Notes under the pieces: model-generated | The model's database searches: none | What the model was told of the DNA's origin: nothing | What the model saw: the letters and a program-made list of their open reading frames with translations, nothing else | Program-made: the position numbers and the translations under genes | In this document: positions 33,601 to 44,238 of the stretch, piece by piece | Layout: every line of letters begins with the position of its first letter | Position numbering within the stretch: position 1 is the stretch's first letter | Assembly (NCBI GenBank): GCA_051453625.1 | Contig: JBOZIK010000001.1 | Span: forward strand, 179,031,937-179,076,902 | DNA length: 44,966 nt | Direction: 5' to 3' | Source: Welwitschia mirabilis | Taxonomy: Eukaryota; Gnetophyta; Gnetopsida; Welwitschiales

Positions 33601-33699
33601 CTTTTAATAATTTTATCTTCTGATAATAGTTCAAAAAAGGTCATAATTTATTGCTGAATAGAAAGTTAAAAATATTTGCAAACCTTGGATTATCTTAAC

Positions 33700-34130
33700 C
33701 TGAAGAAATATTCATCAAGAAATATATTTCTAATACTAATTTGCTCTTCTTCATCAAGGAACCCTAATCTTAATAACTGATTTGCTATAATAGTCTCTAT
33801 CAACTTCCTATCTATGATTTTCAAGTCAAATCCCTAAATTAATAATATTCATCTTATAATCCTAAATTCTTTTCTGATTTAATTAAAATATAATTAGACT
33901 ATGATTAGTATGAACTTCCACTTCATACCCTAAAATATAGTGTTTAAAATTTTTTAACGAGATGAAAGCCATCAATAGCTTTTCTTCATAACTATGTAAT
34001 TTTGTTGGGCTACTTTAATTTTTTTTGCTAATATAAGAAATAGCATAAGATTTATAATCCTTATCTTTCTGTTCTAAAATAGCTTTTATAGCATGATTAG
34101 ATGCATTAACTATTATATGAAATGGCATTA
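33700..34130 (-). pseudogene. Ty3/gypsy RNase H remnant
   Basis: RNase H degrades the RNA of the RNA-DNA hybrid during reverse transcription. The minus strand reads MPFHIIVNASNHAIKAILEQ, KSYAISYISKK, then HSYEEKLLMAFISLKNFKHY and GYEVEVHTNHSLI. These match the gypsy RNase H order (DAS...G/AVL.Q, YASR-like, EKE.LA, K.RHY, H.DH). Both diagnostic aspartates are asparagine: VDAS has become VNAS and HTDH has become HTNH, each a G-to-A change. Stops follow downstream. It lies between reverse transcriptase and integrase as expected. Confidence 0.87.
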
Positions 34131-34534
34131 CCTAGCTGCGTCTCTGTAAAATAAGGACCTTAAGTAGTTTATCCTTTAATGTCTAATACACATCTTAGCA
34201 TTCATTAGTCCAAGTATAATTCACATCTTTCTATAGAAGTTTACTTAAGGATTTAGCAATTTTACTAAAATTCATTGTAAACCTTATATACTATCTCAAA
34301 TATCCAAGAAAATATCTAAGTTCTTTTAATTTAGTTAAAAGTTCTATATCTTTTATAGTTTCTACATTCTATTCATCATTTCAATCCCTTTTTGGAAAAT
34401 TTTTTGTTCAATAACTATTTCCTCTATAATCATGAGATAACTCGTAAAACAACTTAGTTTGAGTTTCTTCTCTTAAAACCTTTCCAAAACTCTTTCTAAT
34501 GTGTTTAAGAAATCTTAAAAACTTTTTTAAATGT

Positions 34535-35110
34535 TACAAAGTAATCCATGAATACTTCCACTAATCTTCCAATCATGTCTTGAAATATACTATTTGCTAA
34601 CCTTTAAAATGCGGGTGGGGCATTACATAATCTAAAAGATAATACTTTAAAAGAATATGTTCTCCAATGACATGTAAAAGTAGTTTTAGCTAGATTCTTT
34701 AAAGCTATAGTAACGTAATTATGTCCACTAAACCCACCAAGAAAAATTAAGTAATGATGTCTGGAAATTATTTCTAAAACTTGATCTAGAAATGGTAATT
34801 AAAAATGATCTTTATTGTTTCTAATGTCCTAAAATCTATGCAAACTCTCCATTTATTTCCCTTTTTTGGTATTGTAGTCACATAAATTACCCATTCTGAA
34901 TTTGATATTTGATAGATAAAACCTATGTCGAAGAGCTTAGTTATTTCTTATTTAATAATATCTTGAATGTATGGATTACATATCCTCTTAGGTTGCCTAC
35001 TAGGCTTGATTGAGGAATCCACATATATCCTATGTTGATATATTTCCGAGTTAATTCCTTTAATATTAGTATGATCCCATGTAAAAGATTTTCTTTTCTT
35101 AAGTAACATT
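34535..35110 (-). pseudogene. Ty3/gypsy reverse transcriptase remnant
   Basis: This domain would copy element RNA into DNA. From 35110 down, one frame is open for about 60 codons (SFTWDHTNIKGINSEIYQHR, SSIKPSRQPKRICNPYIQDI) and then, after one stop, reads KLFDIGFIYQISNSEWV, TTIPKKGNKWRVCIDFR, FLGGFSGHNYVTI, KTTFTCHWRTYSFKVLSFRL, CNAPPAF and DMIGRLVEVFMDYF. The first catalytic Asp (FLDG in the family) is Gly at about 34743, and the usual FMDDF is FMDYF at 34535-34552, so both active-site motifs are broken. A CAA-to-TAA stop follows PPAF. The family call rests on many motifs in correct order. Confidence 0.93.
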
Positions 35111-35389
35111 ATTTTTAATTTCCTCTTATAAGAGTGGGTTAAGTTACTATTAATAATTTGAGGTCTAGTAGGTACTACCTTTATGTACTCCAGTCCTTTT
35201 TGAGAGCTAGTTTTCCTATCTTATGTAATGTTAATTCCTCTTCTTTATATTCTTATTCATTTTGTTTTCTTAAAATTGTATGAGATACTTAAGCTAACAT
35301 AGCATTAGTCTTCTCTTTAGAATTTTATCCTATTTCTTCTAAGACTATTGTAGTAGCCATTTTTCTTTCTTATTTTAAATTATTCAAAC

Positions 35390-35961
35390 TAATTTTCATC
35401 ACTTCTTTTCTTTAGTAGATATTTGCATTAGTAGTTACCATACAAGATCTTCCTAGAATAATTACGTGAATGTCCCCTTGAGTTTTTATAGCTAAGGAAT
35501 CTATTAGGTAAATGAATCCTTGAAGTTCAATAAGTAAATCTTAAGAAAACCTTCAGGAGTTACTGTTGATCCATCTACCAAATGAACTTGCCCTTGGTAG
35601 GATGATTGTTTTGGTTTTCCTAATTCTTCATTGGTCTCTATCACATTCAAATTTTCTTAATGTTATAAATCCTTCCTTGTTAATTATATAAATAATTAAA
35701 TATTGGAAATTTTCTAATACTAAATAATTTAAGTTGTTAATTGTTTAAAAANNNNNNNNNNNNNNNNNNNNNNNNNNNNNNNNNNNNNNNNNNNNNNNNN
35801 NNNNNNNNNNNNNNNNNNNNNNNNNNNNNNNNNNNNNNNNNNNNNNNNNNNCAATAAGTAAATCTTAAGAACACCTTCAGAGTTACTGTTGATCCATCTA
35901 CCAAATGAACTTGTCCTTGGTAGGATGATTGTTTTGGTTTTCCTAATTCCTCATTGGTCTC
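35390..35961 (-). pseudogene. Ty3/gypsy protease remnant, present twice because of a contig overlap
   Basis: The aspartic protease would cleave the gag-pol polyprotein. Reading down from about 35961 (and again from 35638), the minus strand gives EELGKPKQSSYQ, VHLVDGSTVTPEG and, after a frameshift, LLIELQGFIYLID, then DIHVIILGRSCMVTTNANI. ILGR is the conserved protease core after the flap. The catalytic D(S/L)GA motif should lie just beyond 35961, but there the sequence changes to an LTR on the opposite strand, so the active site is absent. The N-terminal part occurs both in the left contig (up to 35751) and the right contig (from 35852). Confidence 0.8.
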
Positions 35962-36075
35962 TATCACATTCAAATTTTCTTAATGCTATAAAGCCTTCCT
36001 TGTCAATTATATAAATAATTAAATATTGGAAATTTTCTAATACTAAATAATTTAAATTGTTAATTATTTAAAAAT
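35528..36075. repeat. 224-bp duplicated contig-end sequence around a 100-N gap
   Basis: Bases 35528-35751 and 35852-36075 are near identical and abut the 100-N gap at 35752-35851. Both copies contain the junction between protease remnant and LTR start, so the insertion appears twice on paper but is probably a single event. Confidence 0.88.
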
Positions 36076-37330
36076 ATAAAAATAATAATAATAATAGTAA
36101 AACTAAGTACTCACATATTTATTTATTATAGAAATTTATTAAAGTGCTAACTTATAGTTATTAATTTTAGTGAATTCATTGAAGTTGAATTATTGTGAAA
36201 TTTACTATTACTTTGCATGCTTTCCTATTGTTATAATTAGAATTAGATTACTTGACTTACTTTTGAATATTAACTATAGTTTGGTATACGTTTCTTTTAA
36301 TTGTATTTTATTCATAAAATAACAGTTATATGTGATCTAAAGTATTAATTCATGTTATTTATTTGATGTAGTTAAATTTAATTAGAACTATTATTATTAT
36401 ATCATTGTTTACACCTAGTGTTTAGCCTTGAAAAGGAGGATTTATAAGAACCTAAACTACTTGGATGTACTTAACCCTTACTATTAGTATTTCATTATAA
36501 ATACCTAATTCCCTTAGCTATTAGAGTTTTATAAGCATACCTTGTGAGTGTAAACATGTTGAATCCATGGAAAAAATTAGTAGTACATCTGAACTCAACT
36601 TTAAAATAGGTATGGTTAAGGATCTTTCTTATATTACTTGCATAGATCTAGTTATTGCTTGTTTTATCTTACATGTTTAAATTTTTTACTAGAAATATTT
36701 GTTTGATCTTTGAAACTTACTTTTATTGTCTTACGTGAATTGTATAATGGTCTATGAAAATTGTGCTTAATATGTCTCTTATGTTATAGTTATTTTAAGT
36801 TTCTTAAGATTGTTGTAAACCATCTTGTGAATGTCTTGTGTTGACCATCGACCTATGTTATGATATGATAAACTATGAGAACTAAAACTAGCCAGGCTAA
36901 CTAGTCATTCAAACTTCAGAGAGTGGTACTTTCTAATGTGAGTCCTAAGGTATTAGGATCAAACTTGTAAGATGAAAAGGAAAAAAAATTGCACAAACAT
37001 TATTATTATATCTCTTTTAGTTATCTGCAACTATGGTAGTAGAATTTATTGTGGGACAGTAGTAAATAAGATAATGTTAAATTGATGCTAAGGACTTAGT
37101 CATGCATTAGATGTCTTAGCTTTTTCTTACTTTGTAACTTAAGAACCTTATTACTACCTATTCCATGAGTTAGAACATACTGAGAATTGTAAAGGATGCA
37201 GTTCTCAAATCATACCTGTATGTGTAGGACCTATTGCAAGGGAGAATACTAAATAGCGCTAAGGTTATAATGAGATCTGGGTATCATCTACTTATTTTTC
37301 TTTAGTTGTCACATTGATATATTATGGAAG
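35962..37330 (+). mobile_element. LTR-D: plus-strand gypsy-type LTR copy next to the protease remnant
   Basis: It starts TATCACATTCAAATTTTC, an eroded TGTCACATTC start alignable with LTR-B and with the LTR at 44239. Bases 36004-36690 match 44281-44966 in the same orientation along their whole length, including a TATA box (TATAAATA at 36496-36503) followed by TTAGCTATTAGAG and CTTGTGAGTGT. The 3' part (36860-37330) matches 8920-10040 of LTR-A. Similarity fades after about 37330 and no primer-binding site follows, so the copy is probably truncated or diverged at its 3' end. The abrupt switch from pol on one strand to LTR on the other implies that it inserted into the older element. Confidence 0.65.
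36496..36503 (+). promoter_or_regulatory. TATA box of LTR-D
   Basis: TATAAATA, in the same context (TTATAAATA...TTAGCTATTAGAG) as TATAAATA at 44770-44777. Conservation between two diverged copies supports it as the old LTR promoter. Confidence 0.6.
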
Positions 37331-37744
37331 TTATAACTAAAGGATCTTGTATATCTTAAAGATTTGTGATATTTATTAACAGGATATTAGTTGTCATACT
37401 TAGGTTTATCTTTGGCAATAAAAAAGTATATCCAACTATAAATGTATTGTATTAACTTGCCTTTTATGGAAACATTAAAAATCTTTAGTTATCTTCTCTT
37501 TCTTGTAAAAATCTATTTCCAGAAAACTATATGCTAAGTTAATGTTGAGAAAATGTGAAATTGATGAACTTAGCATGCTACTATTCAATTATGGTATTCT
37601 GTATTACTCTACCAATTACAAGATTTTATTTCTCTTGGAAGATATATGTATGTGTAAATTATATAACTAAATATTCTTCTATGACAATCTACCAAAAACA
37701 TTGTAATTGCTTTTTCTACCTTGTTGAGTAAAAAGTCACTAACT
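37331..37744. other. Nothing recognised after LTR-D
   Basis: A+T-rich sequence where an internal region would start if LTR-D were a 5' LTR. No primer-binding site or gag motif was found. Confidence 0.45.
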
Positions 37745-37815
37745 ACTGAACTAGGCTAACTCATTAAGATGATTGTTTATTGGTTGGGAGGTTATAGGTT
37801 TAAATTCACCTATTC
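37745..37815 (+). repeat. Possible tRNA-derived SINE trace (A box and B box like motifs)
   Basis: The stretch reads like a decayed tRNA-related promoter. TAGGCTAACTCATTAAG near 37752-37768 resembles an A box (TRGCNNAGTNGG), and GGTTTAAATTC at 37797-37807 resembles a B box (GGTTCRANNCC) with C changed to T. The lead-in TTGGTTGGGAGGTTATA is a common context in plant tRNA-derived SINEs. Box spacing of about 45 bp is plausible. No cloverleaf was derived and no clear 3' tail or target-site duplication was seen. Confidence 0.3.
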
Positions 37816-38240
37816 TACTTTTGCAACTCATTATTTTCAGAATTTTCAAAGTTATGACACTAAAACTTGTTATATAGTTTTAGGTTAAAACGCCCTATGA
37901 GTTTAAAGGCCTTAACAAGGTTGTCATAATAGGTAATACACTAGAGAAGCACCATTAAATGCATCTAAATAAGGGAACATAAATGCTACAATCCAAATTA
38001 AAGTCCCTAAAATCTTTTAACCAAGTAATAAAAAATTTGCAATGTAACCCTTAAAAATGCAAGTGTTGGTGTCTGTTTGCAAATTTTTCTCTTATCAAAA
38101 TAAGAGTTTCCCAATGCCTCCATGAAAAAAGATGAATATAGAGTTTCATTATTTATGTTCTCATCCTTTTCAATGCTCTTCTTCAAATAAATACATCAAG
38201 GTTCAACTGGCTTTAAAGTGTACATCCACAAATTTGAACT

Positions 38241-38276
38241 TATTTTTATTTTTTATTTTTTATTTTTTATTTTTTA
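38241..38276. repeat. (ATTTTTT)n short tandem repeat
   Basis: About five copies of a 7-8 base ATTTTTT(T) unit in a row. Confidence 0.9.
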
Positions 38277-38414
38277 AATGACATACAACACTAATAAGTG
38301 ATGGACTTATAAAGTTTACTCCATTGTCAAGCATGTTAAATTTGTCAGTTAATGATGTAAACCATCAATAATATCAAAATACAAAACCCTTAACTAAGAG
38401 AAAAGGAAACTTAC

Positions 38415-38444
38415 CCCTCAGAGGTGAAAAGAATTCTCTGAGGG
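38415..38444. repeat. Perfect 9-bp hairpin
   Basis: CCCTCAGAG and CTCTGAGGG are separated by a 12-base loop. No T-run follows and no gene is nearby, so I assign no function. Confidence 0.7.
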
Positions 38445-40002
38445 TGATAATCATTTCATAAGAGGAGAAGTTGATTTAAAGATAAGAGGATTATTTGTAG
38501 AATATCTTATGTAATAAGGATTAAAATATAGATGTAAGTCCTAGTATTAGAATATAAGGATTTTAAGTAAGGAATTGACAAATTTGAGAGGGTTGAATAT
38601 GCATAAGATGTCTATGTAAGGATTTGGAGGGGTTTCTCTTTGTGTATATTCACATCACTTTTATTAGTATAGTTTCTTATTCTTAAGCTAGTTCTTATGT
38701 TTTTGAAATGACTCCAATCAAATCTATTATAATTCATCTTGAAAATTATATGGCAAAGAAAGAGAAACCATGAACAAGATGTGACACATGATAAATCTAC
38801 TTTTGGAAAAGGAGGGGATTGTGTGCATTGATAAAGAGTTAAATATATTTGAAAAAGATGGTGATGAAGAAAAAGGGGAGTTGCCTTAACATCTCCTACA
38901 TCTTACCTCCTTTCACCATGCTACCAACACTACTTAAATGACCTATGAGGACTAGGCCCTAAATGCCTTAACAACTACAACTGCACAATAGTTAATGTAT
39001 TTCCATTTGGTAGATGCTTTTGAGAAGAATCAATGCTATAGGAACTTAAATAGCATAAAATCAAACCATAACATTCTATAGAAAATGATAAAGAGAAGAT
39101 AACAAAGTGATCTATTAAGAAAACAAATAGGAACTACTCGCTCAAAAATCCAAAATGCTTAATCACAAATGAACTAAATTCTTACTACTTGATTTCTTTC
39201 TATGATCCTTCTCCTCCTCTCTGTATTGGCTTTGGTGTCTGTTCCCCATCAAATCATGGTCAAAGAATTGAAATGAATGAGTCAGAGGCCAAATTTATAA
39301 TAGGTTGATTGTCTATAAAAATATCCCCTTTAAATGGGATACATAGTACAACTTTGTATAATCATATAATTGGTTACAACAAAAGTTGAATATTCTAGGA
39401 GTACCTATTTCGAGTCCACTAAATGAAATTTTAATAACCATATTTTTGATTTACACTTATATTAAAATAGTACTTAAGGTTCGGTTAAGACTTCTTATTT
39501 AGTAAGTTACCATAGGATCCATTTCAATACGCTAACTCATGGATGAATATTATGATGTCAGAAGTATCACTTATTAACTCTATTGTAACTAAGATAAACT
39601 CTTAGATTTTATACATTACCTACAATGTTATATCTATTATACTAGTATCTCTCCTAGAAAATCTCATTATACTATTAAGTGTAAAGCATGAACATTACAT
39701 TTTTCATTGGGTATAATGGTGGTTAATTTTTTATAATTTTTAGCATCAAGGCCATAGTTGACACTATGTGCTTATTAAATCAAGTAACATTGCATGAGTA
39801 ATAACGTCTTCCCCTTCTATTTTCATAGAAAATTAGTATGCTCTTATCTCCCTAGATGAACAACCCTTAAGTGGAGGTTTGATCTTATATCTAACAAATG
39901 GATGAGAGGTAATAATCAAATGAGGTTTTGTGTTCACTCAAGAAAAAATTAGGAGGTAATTTCAAATGTAGTAACATGTGTATTTAGTAAAACCCTCCAC
40001 CC

Positions 40003-40033
40003 AAAAAAAAAAAAAAAGAGAGAGAGAGAGAGG
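40003..40033. repeat. Poly-A followed by (GA)n microsatellite
   Basis: About 15 A residues and then about 8 GA units. Confidence 0.95.
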
Positions 40034-40241
40034 AGAAAGTGTTTGATTTGAATCTGAAATTATGTGCATAGATTTTATAGCTAAAACAACTTTGTACAAT
40101 GATTTATGTTTATCATACACACATTATATGCTCATAGAAACATATGAATATTATATGTAGTATTTATGGAGTTACTTACCTTTGAAATTCAATGTTAACA
40201 AATGAAACTATAGTCTAAATTAGCCACTTTCTTTCAGGTTG

Positions 40242-40417
40242 NNNNNNNNNNNNNNNNNNNNNNNNNNNNNNNNNNNNNNNNNNNNNNNNNNNNNNNNNNN
40301 NNNNNNNNNNNNNNNNNNNNNNNNNNNNNNNNNNNNNNNNNNNNNNNNNNNNNNNNNNNNNNNNNNNNNNNNNNNNNNNNNNNNNNNNNNNNNNNNNNNN
40401 NNNNNNNNNNNNNNNNN
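40242..40417. other. Assembly gap (176 N)
   Basis: Run of N that ends exactly at a C-rich tract (CCCCCCTCCCCCCC) starting the next small contig. The tract may be what broke the assembly. Confidence 0.99.
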
Positions 40418-41426
40418 ACCCCCCTCCCCCCCAATCCAACAAAAATGAATAAAAGGTTTTATAAAAGTGAATTAATTATGTGAGTTTATAAATAATAAAT
40501 AAAGTGAGTCAGCATTATCGATTATTCCATTTTAAGAGAGAAATGTAGTTATAGTTTCAATGATATAACATTTGATGTTTTAGCATAGTTAAATATGAAG
40601 ATAGCATTTAAATACAAAAATGTATAGAAAAAGATGTTATATGCATGTCCCATTTCATGTGTAAACTTTACACCTTCTCTAAGGTGAAATTACAATACAT
40701 AAATGTAAGAGGCATATAATGAGAAANNNNNNNNNNNNNNNNNNNNNNNNNNNNNNNNNNNNNNNNNNNNNNNNNNNNNNNNNNNNNNNNNNNNNNNNNN
40801 NNNNNNNNNNNNNNNNNNNNNNNNNNNNNNNNNNNNNNNNNNNNNNNNNNNNNNNNNNNNNNNNNNNNNNNNNNNNNNNNNNNNNNNNNNNNNNNNNNNN
40901 NNNNNNNNNNNNNNNNNNNNNNNNNNNNNNNNNNNNNNNNNNNNNNNNNNNNNNNNNNNNNNNNNNNNNNNNNNNNNNNNNNNNNNNNNNNNNNNNNNNN
41001 NNNNNNNNNNAGTTTAAGTAACTGGGATCTTCTCTTCCTTTAGTTAAAGTACTTTGGACATGATTAAGGATAAATCAATTGACATTGAGAATAAGATGAA
41101 AATCTTCTTCTCTCACCACCCCCCTCCCCCCCAATCCAACAAAAATGAATAAAAGGTTTTATAAAAGTTAATTAATTATGTAAGTTTATAAATAATAAAT
41201 AAAGTGAGTTAGCATTATCTATTATTCCATTTTAAGAGAGAAATGTAGTTATAGTTTCAATGATATAATGTTTGATGTTTTAGCATAGTTAAATATGGAG
41301 ACAACCTTTAAATACAAAAATGTATAGAAAAAGATATTAGCTATATGTTCCATTTCATGTGTAACCTTTACACCTTCTCTAAGGTAAAATTACAATACAT
41401 AAATATAAGAGGCATAGAATGAGAAA
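40418..41426. repeat. 309-bp contig duplicated 700 bp downstream
   Basis: The small contig 40418-40726, with gaps on both sides, repeats 41118-41426 at a constant offset of exactly 700, no net indels and roughly a dozen differences. Both begin ACCCCCCTCCCCCCC. The gap 40727-41010 and about 107 unique bases lie between them. An allelic or repeat contig wrongly placed beside its partner is the simplest reading. Confidence 0.85.
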
Positions 41427-42941
41427 AGAGAGAAGATATTTATGATAACAAAGTATAGAATACACATATAGAACTAAATACATAATAGGTAATGCATATG
41501 TAAATAATGAAAAACATTAATAAGGATTGGTATTAATGTATGCCTTTATCCTAGAAGATTCAATAAATGACATCTTTGTTGTGTCTATCTAGGTAGATAA
41601 TTGTTGATGAATCAATTATTAACTTAAATTTAAAAACAAATACAAGAATTCTCATATTCAATTTCTAATAATAAGTAGGTTATTTTGTAAGAAAAGGTAT
41701 GCATCATTTTCTTAAGAATGCTTAGTTTAGTTATAGACGAGTTATACATGTTCTAGAAAAATTAAACAAAAATTTAGAAGGGGTTTTAATTGTCTTTAAG
41801 ATGCTTAGCCAGATTGTGAATATCTTGAAGCAAGGAAATACTAAGGTAAAGGATAAAACCTTAAACAAGTCAAATCACTCCAAGTTTGGATGTAGATGTT
41901 AGTAGCATTAGATTAAGACATATGAGAGTTCTAGTATTATGCCAAATATGATTATTATATTGATATCATTTTGGAATATTAGCATTCCACATTGTAATCC
42001 TCATACATGGAAAATATTTAATTTATGAATGTGTAGTTCAAATATCTATGTTATATGATACAATCACTCATAATAAATTAAGAATATAAGCATATTTGCA
42101 TGTAGGTAGTGCATGACCATAAACTATATTTGAAGAGAAATATTATAGAAGATGGATGGTCCTCCTATCTATTATTTTAAGTATCTAGTTTGTTTTATTT
42201 ATGCTAACACAATCTTAAATTCTCATAAGCATATGAAACCTATTCTGCATCTTTATCAAAGGCCATAGGGAAAAAATAATTTACATATCCTAATTGTTGA
42301 TGCATATTCCCAGAACTATGATGTAATGTCCACAATAATATTTTATTAATACATGTCATCTTGCTATGAAACTAGTTAGGATCTTTAAAACATATCTTAA
42401 AAATTATATATAAGCTCTAGTAAATTATTCTAACACTAGAAAAGAAACTAAAAATACAAAAGGAGCAATGTAAAATAAAGTTCAAGGCTAAATATGTAAT
42501 TAATTCATATTTTATTTTTTCTAAAATAACAAAAGAATTGAATGTGTAGGTAACACAAGATTTAAGTATAATTATGTGCATTAATTGAAATAATTAATCA
42601 TCTAGCTAAAAACATTTAAAGGCATCATAAATAAAGGAAGAACTAGGATTTACATTTACTTGACAGGCAATGACTAGGACATATAATATAGCAACATAAT
42701 TTGTGTCATAGACCATTTAAGAAGTAAATGTAAATTACTATTTTATATCTATATCTTGTATTGTATTTCTTAATGAATCGAAGTACACTAACTATTTTAA
42801 GATTACATGTAGACATCATGAATGTAGATTAAATATGAGAAAATATATATCATGTTTTATATTAATAACTTGAAGTGTGAAAATATAGTAGATCTTTATA
42901 CAATTTGCACATTTTTGATATATGTTAACATCTTTATAATT
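41427..42941. other. A+T-rich intergenic, nothing recognised
   Basis: About 1.5 kb without a coherent frame, terminal repeat or RNA gene. Confidence 0.5.
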
Positions 42942-43251
42942 TATTTTGACAATAAATTTATCATGGTATACTTATCATTATTATGTAACCTTAGTGTATT
43001 GACATTATTAGATATAACATTTATTCACTAGTATTCATTCATCCTANNNNNNNNNNNNNNNNNNNNNNNNNNNNNNNNNNNNNNNNNNNNNNNNNNNNNN
43101 NNNNNNNNNNNNNNNNNNNNNNNNNNNNNNNNNNNNNNNNNNNNNNTATTTTGAAAACAAATTTATCATGGTATACTTATCACTATTATATAACCTTAGT
43201 GTATTGACATTATTAGATATAACATTTATTCACTAGTGTTCATTCATCCTG
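42942..43251. repeat. 105-bp duplicated contig-end sequence around a 100-N gap
   Basis: Bases 42942-43046 and 43147-43251 have the same length with few differences and abut the 100-N gap at 43047-43146. Confidence 0.88.
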
Positions 43252-44170
43252 AAAGCATTTACTTTGAAGTTGCTTTATGCCTTAGGTGTTATTTAGTGGT
43301 AGTATTATTTTTCTTCTTAACACATCTAATTTAAAAGTGTTGTGTAAGGACTTTAAATCATAACAACATTTGTAATATTTTCAACAATTCAATAAAGACA
43401 ACACTAATAACCATTATTAGTTGGTACACATGATTATTAAAATATAAATAGGGCATCATTAAAGCCTAAAGTATTTAAATTATATTTCATATGATAGAGT
43501 ATTTTTTATTAATGTTCACCTTAGTAAGTTATGATAAGGATGATAGATATAATAACCATAAGTGATAAAAATTATAAAGATAATGTTTTATAAAATTCAA
43601 AAATNNNNNNNNNNNNNNNNNNNNNNNNNNNNNNNNNNNNNNNNNNNNNNNNNNNNNNNNNNNNNNNNNNNNNAAAGTGCATAATGGTGATAGGATGACC
43701 CATAGCCTTAGGTACTAGGTTACTATAACCTTTCTAACCTATGAGACATGAAATCTTAAATAACCTTTAAATAAGTGTAAAGTATTCTTTAAAGTACAAG
43801 GAGTCTATGGACCTCATGCATAACAATTTTAAAGAATGAAAAAACTTTACATTGAATTTGTATATGGTCCTATGTATTTCTTAAATCTTGTATGGTTTAG
43901 ATCTCTTTTCTTGTAAATCCCATATGATTCCTACAATTTTCTTATATTTTTAATATGGTTCTAGTGTTACCTTCATTTTAGGTATGACTCCATTATCATT
44001 TGTATGATTCTAAGTACTTGCACTTCATTAGGTCTAAGGAAGTTCTTCTCTTTTAAATTCCTCTGAATTATTGGAATTTTTGTAATTTCTAAAGATTTCT
44101 TATTTATCTCCAAGCGATTAAAATGCTACTATGAACATTGATTGTAAAATATATACATACCTTATCTTAT
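43252..44170. other. A+T-rich intergenic, nothing firmly recognised
   Basis: Includes a 69-N gap at 43605-43673. From about 43860 to 44010 it carries TATGGTT/TATGATT motifs like those at 8640-8800 in LTR-A. It precedes a gypsy 3' end and so may be a decayed internal region, but no pol motif is legible. Confidence 0.4.
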
Positions 44171-44174
44171 CTTA

Positions 44175-44238
44175 CTTCTTATGGAAACCTAAGCTACTGA
44201 TAAGTTTCAAGGAGGAAATCTTTTAAGAGGTAGAGAAT
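44175..44238 (+). mobile_element. 3' end of a gypsy (chromovirus-like) internal region with decayed polypurine tract
   Basis: TTTCAAGGAGGAAATCTTTT followed by AAGAGGTAGAGAAT at 44225-44238 matches the characteristic end of plant Tekay/Del-type elements, where a ...FEDEIF-like coding end is followed by a TAAGGGGGG-type polypurine tract and then the LTR. One frame just before it reads LWKPKLLISFKEEIF and stop, with the Trp where chromodomain ends usually have TWE. The polypurine tract primes plus-strand DNA synthesis. Its G-run has decayed by G-to-A change. Confidence 0.6.

Larger units (their letters stand above)
37816..40241. other. Intergenic, nothing recognised
   Basis: No supported gene in 2.4 kb. 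It contains a small perfect hairpin (38415-38444), an ATTTTTT repeat (38241-38276) and an A/GA tract (40003-40033). The part at 38800-39260 is somewhat less A+T-rich than its surroundings, but I found no coherent frame in it. Confidence 0.45.

Noticed and set aside
35962-36000. Continuation of the protease frame (ENLNVIE) as the N-terminal side of the active site
   Set aside because: The same bases align better with the starts of two other LTR copies, and no D(S/L)GA motif follows, so the resemblance is probably chance.
38415-38444. Intrinsic terminator or riboswitch
   Set aside because: A bare 9-bp hairpin without a T-run or adjacent gene in a plant nuclear genome; such hairpins occur by chance.
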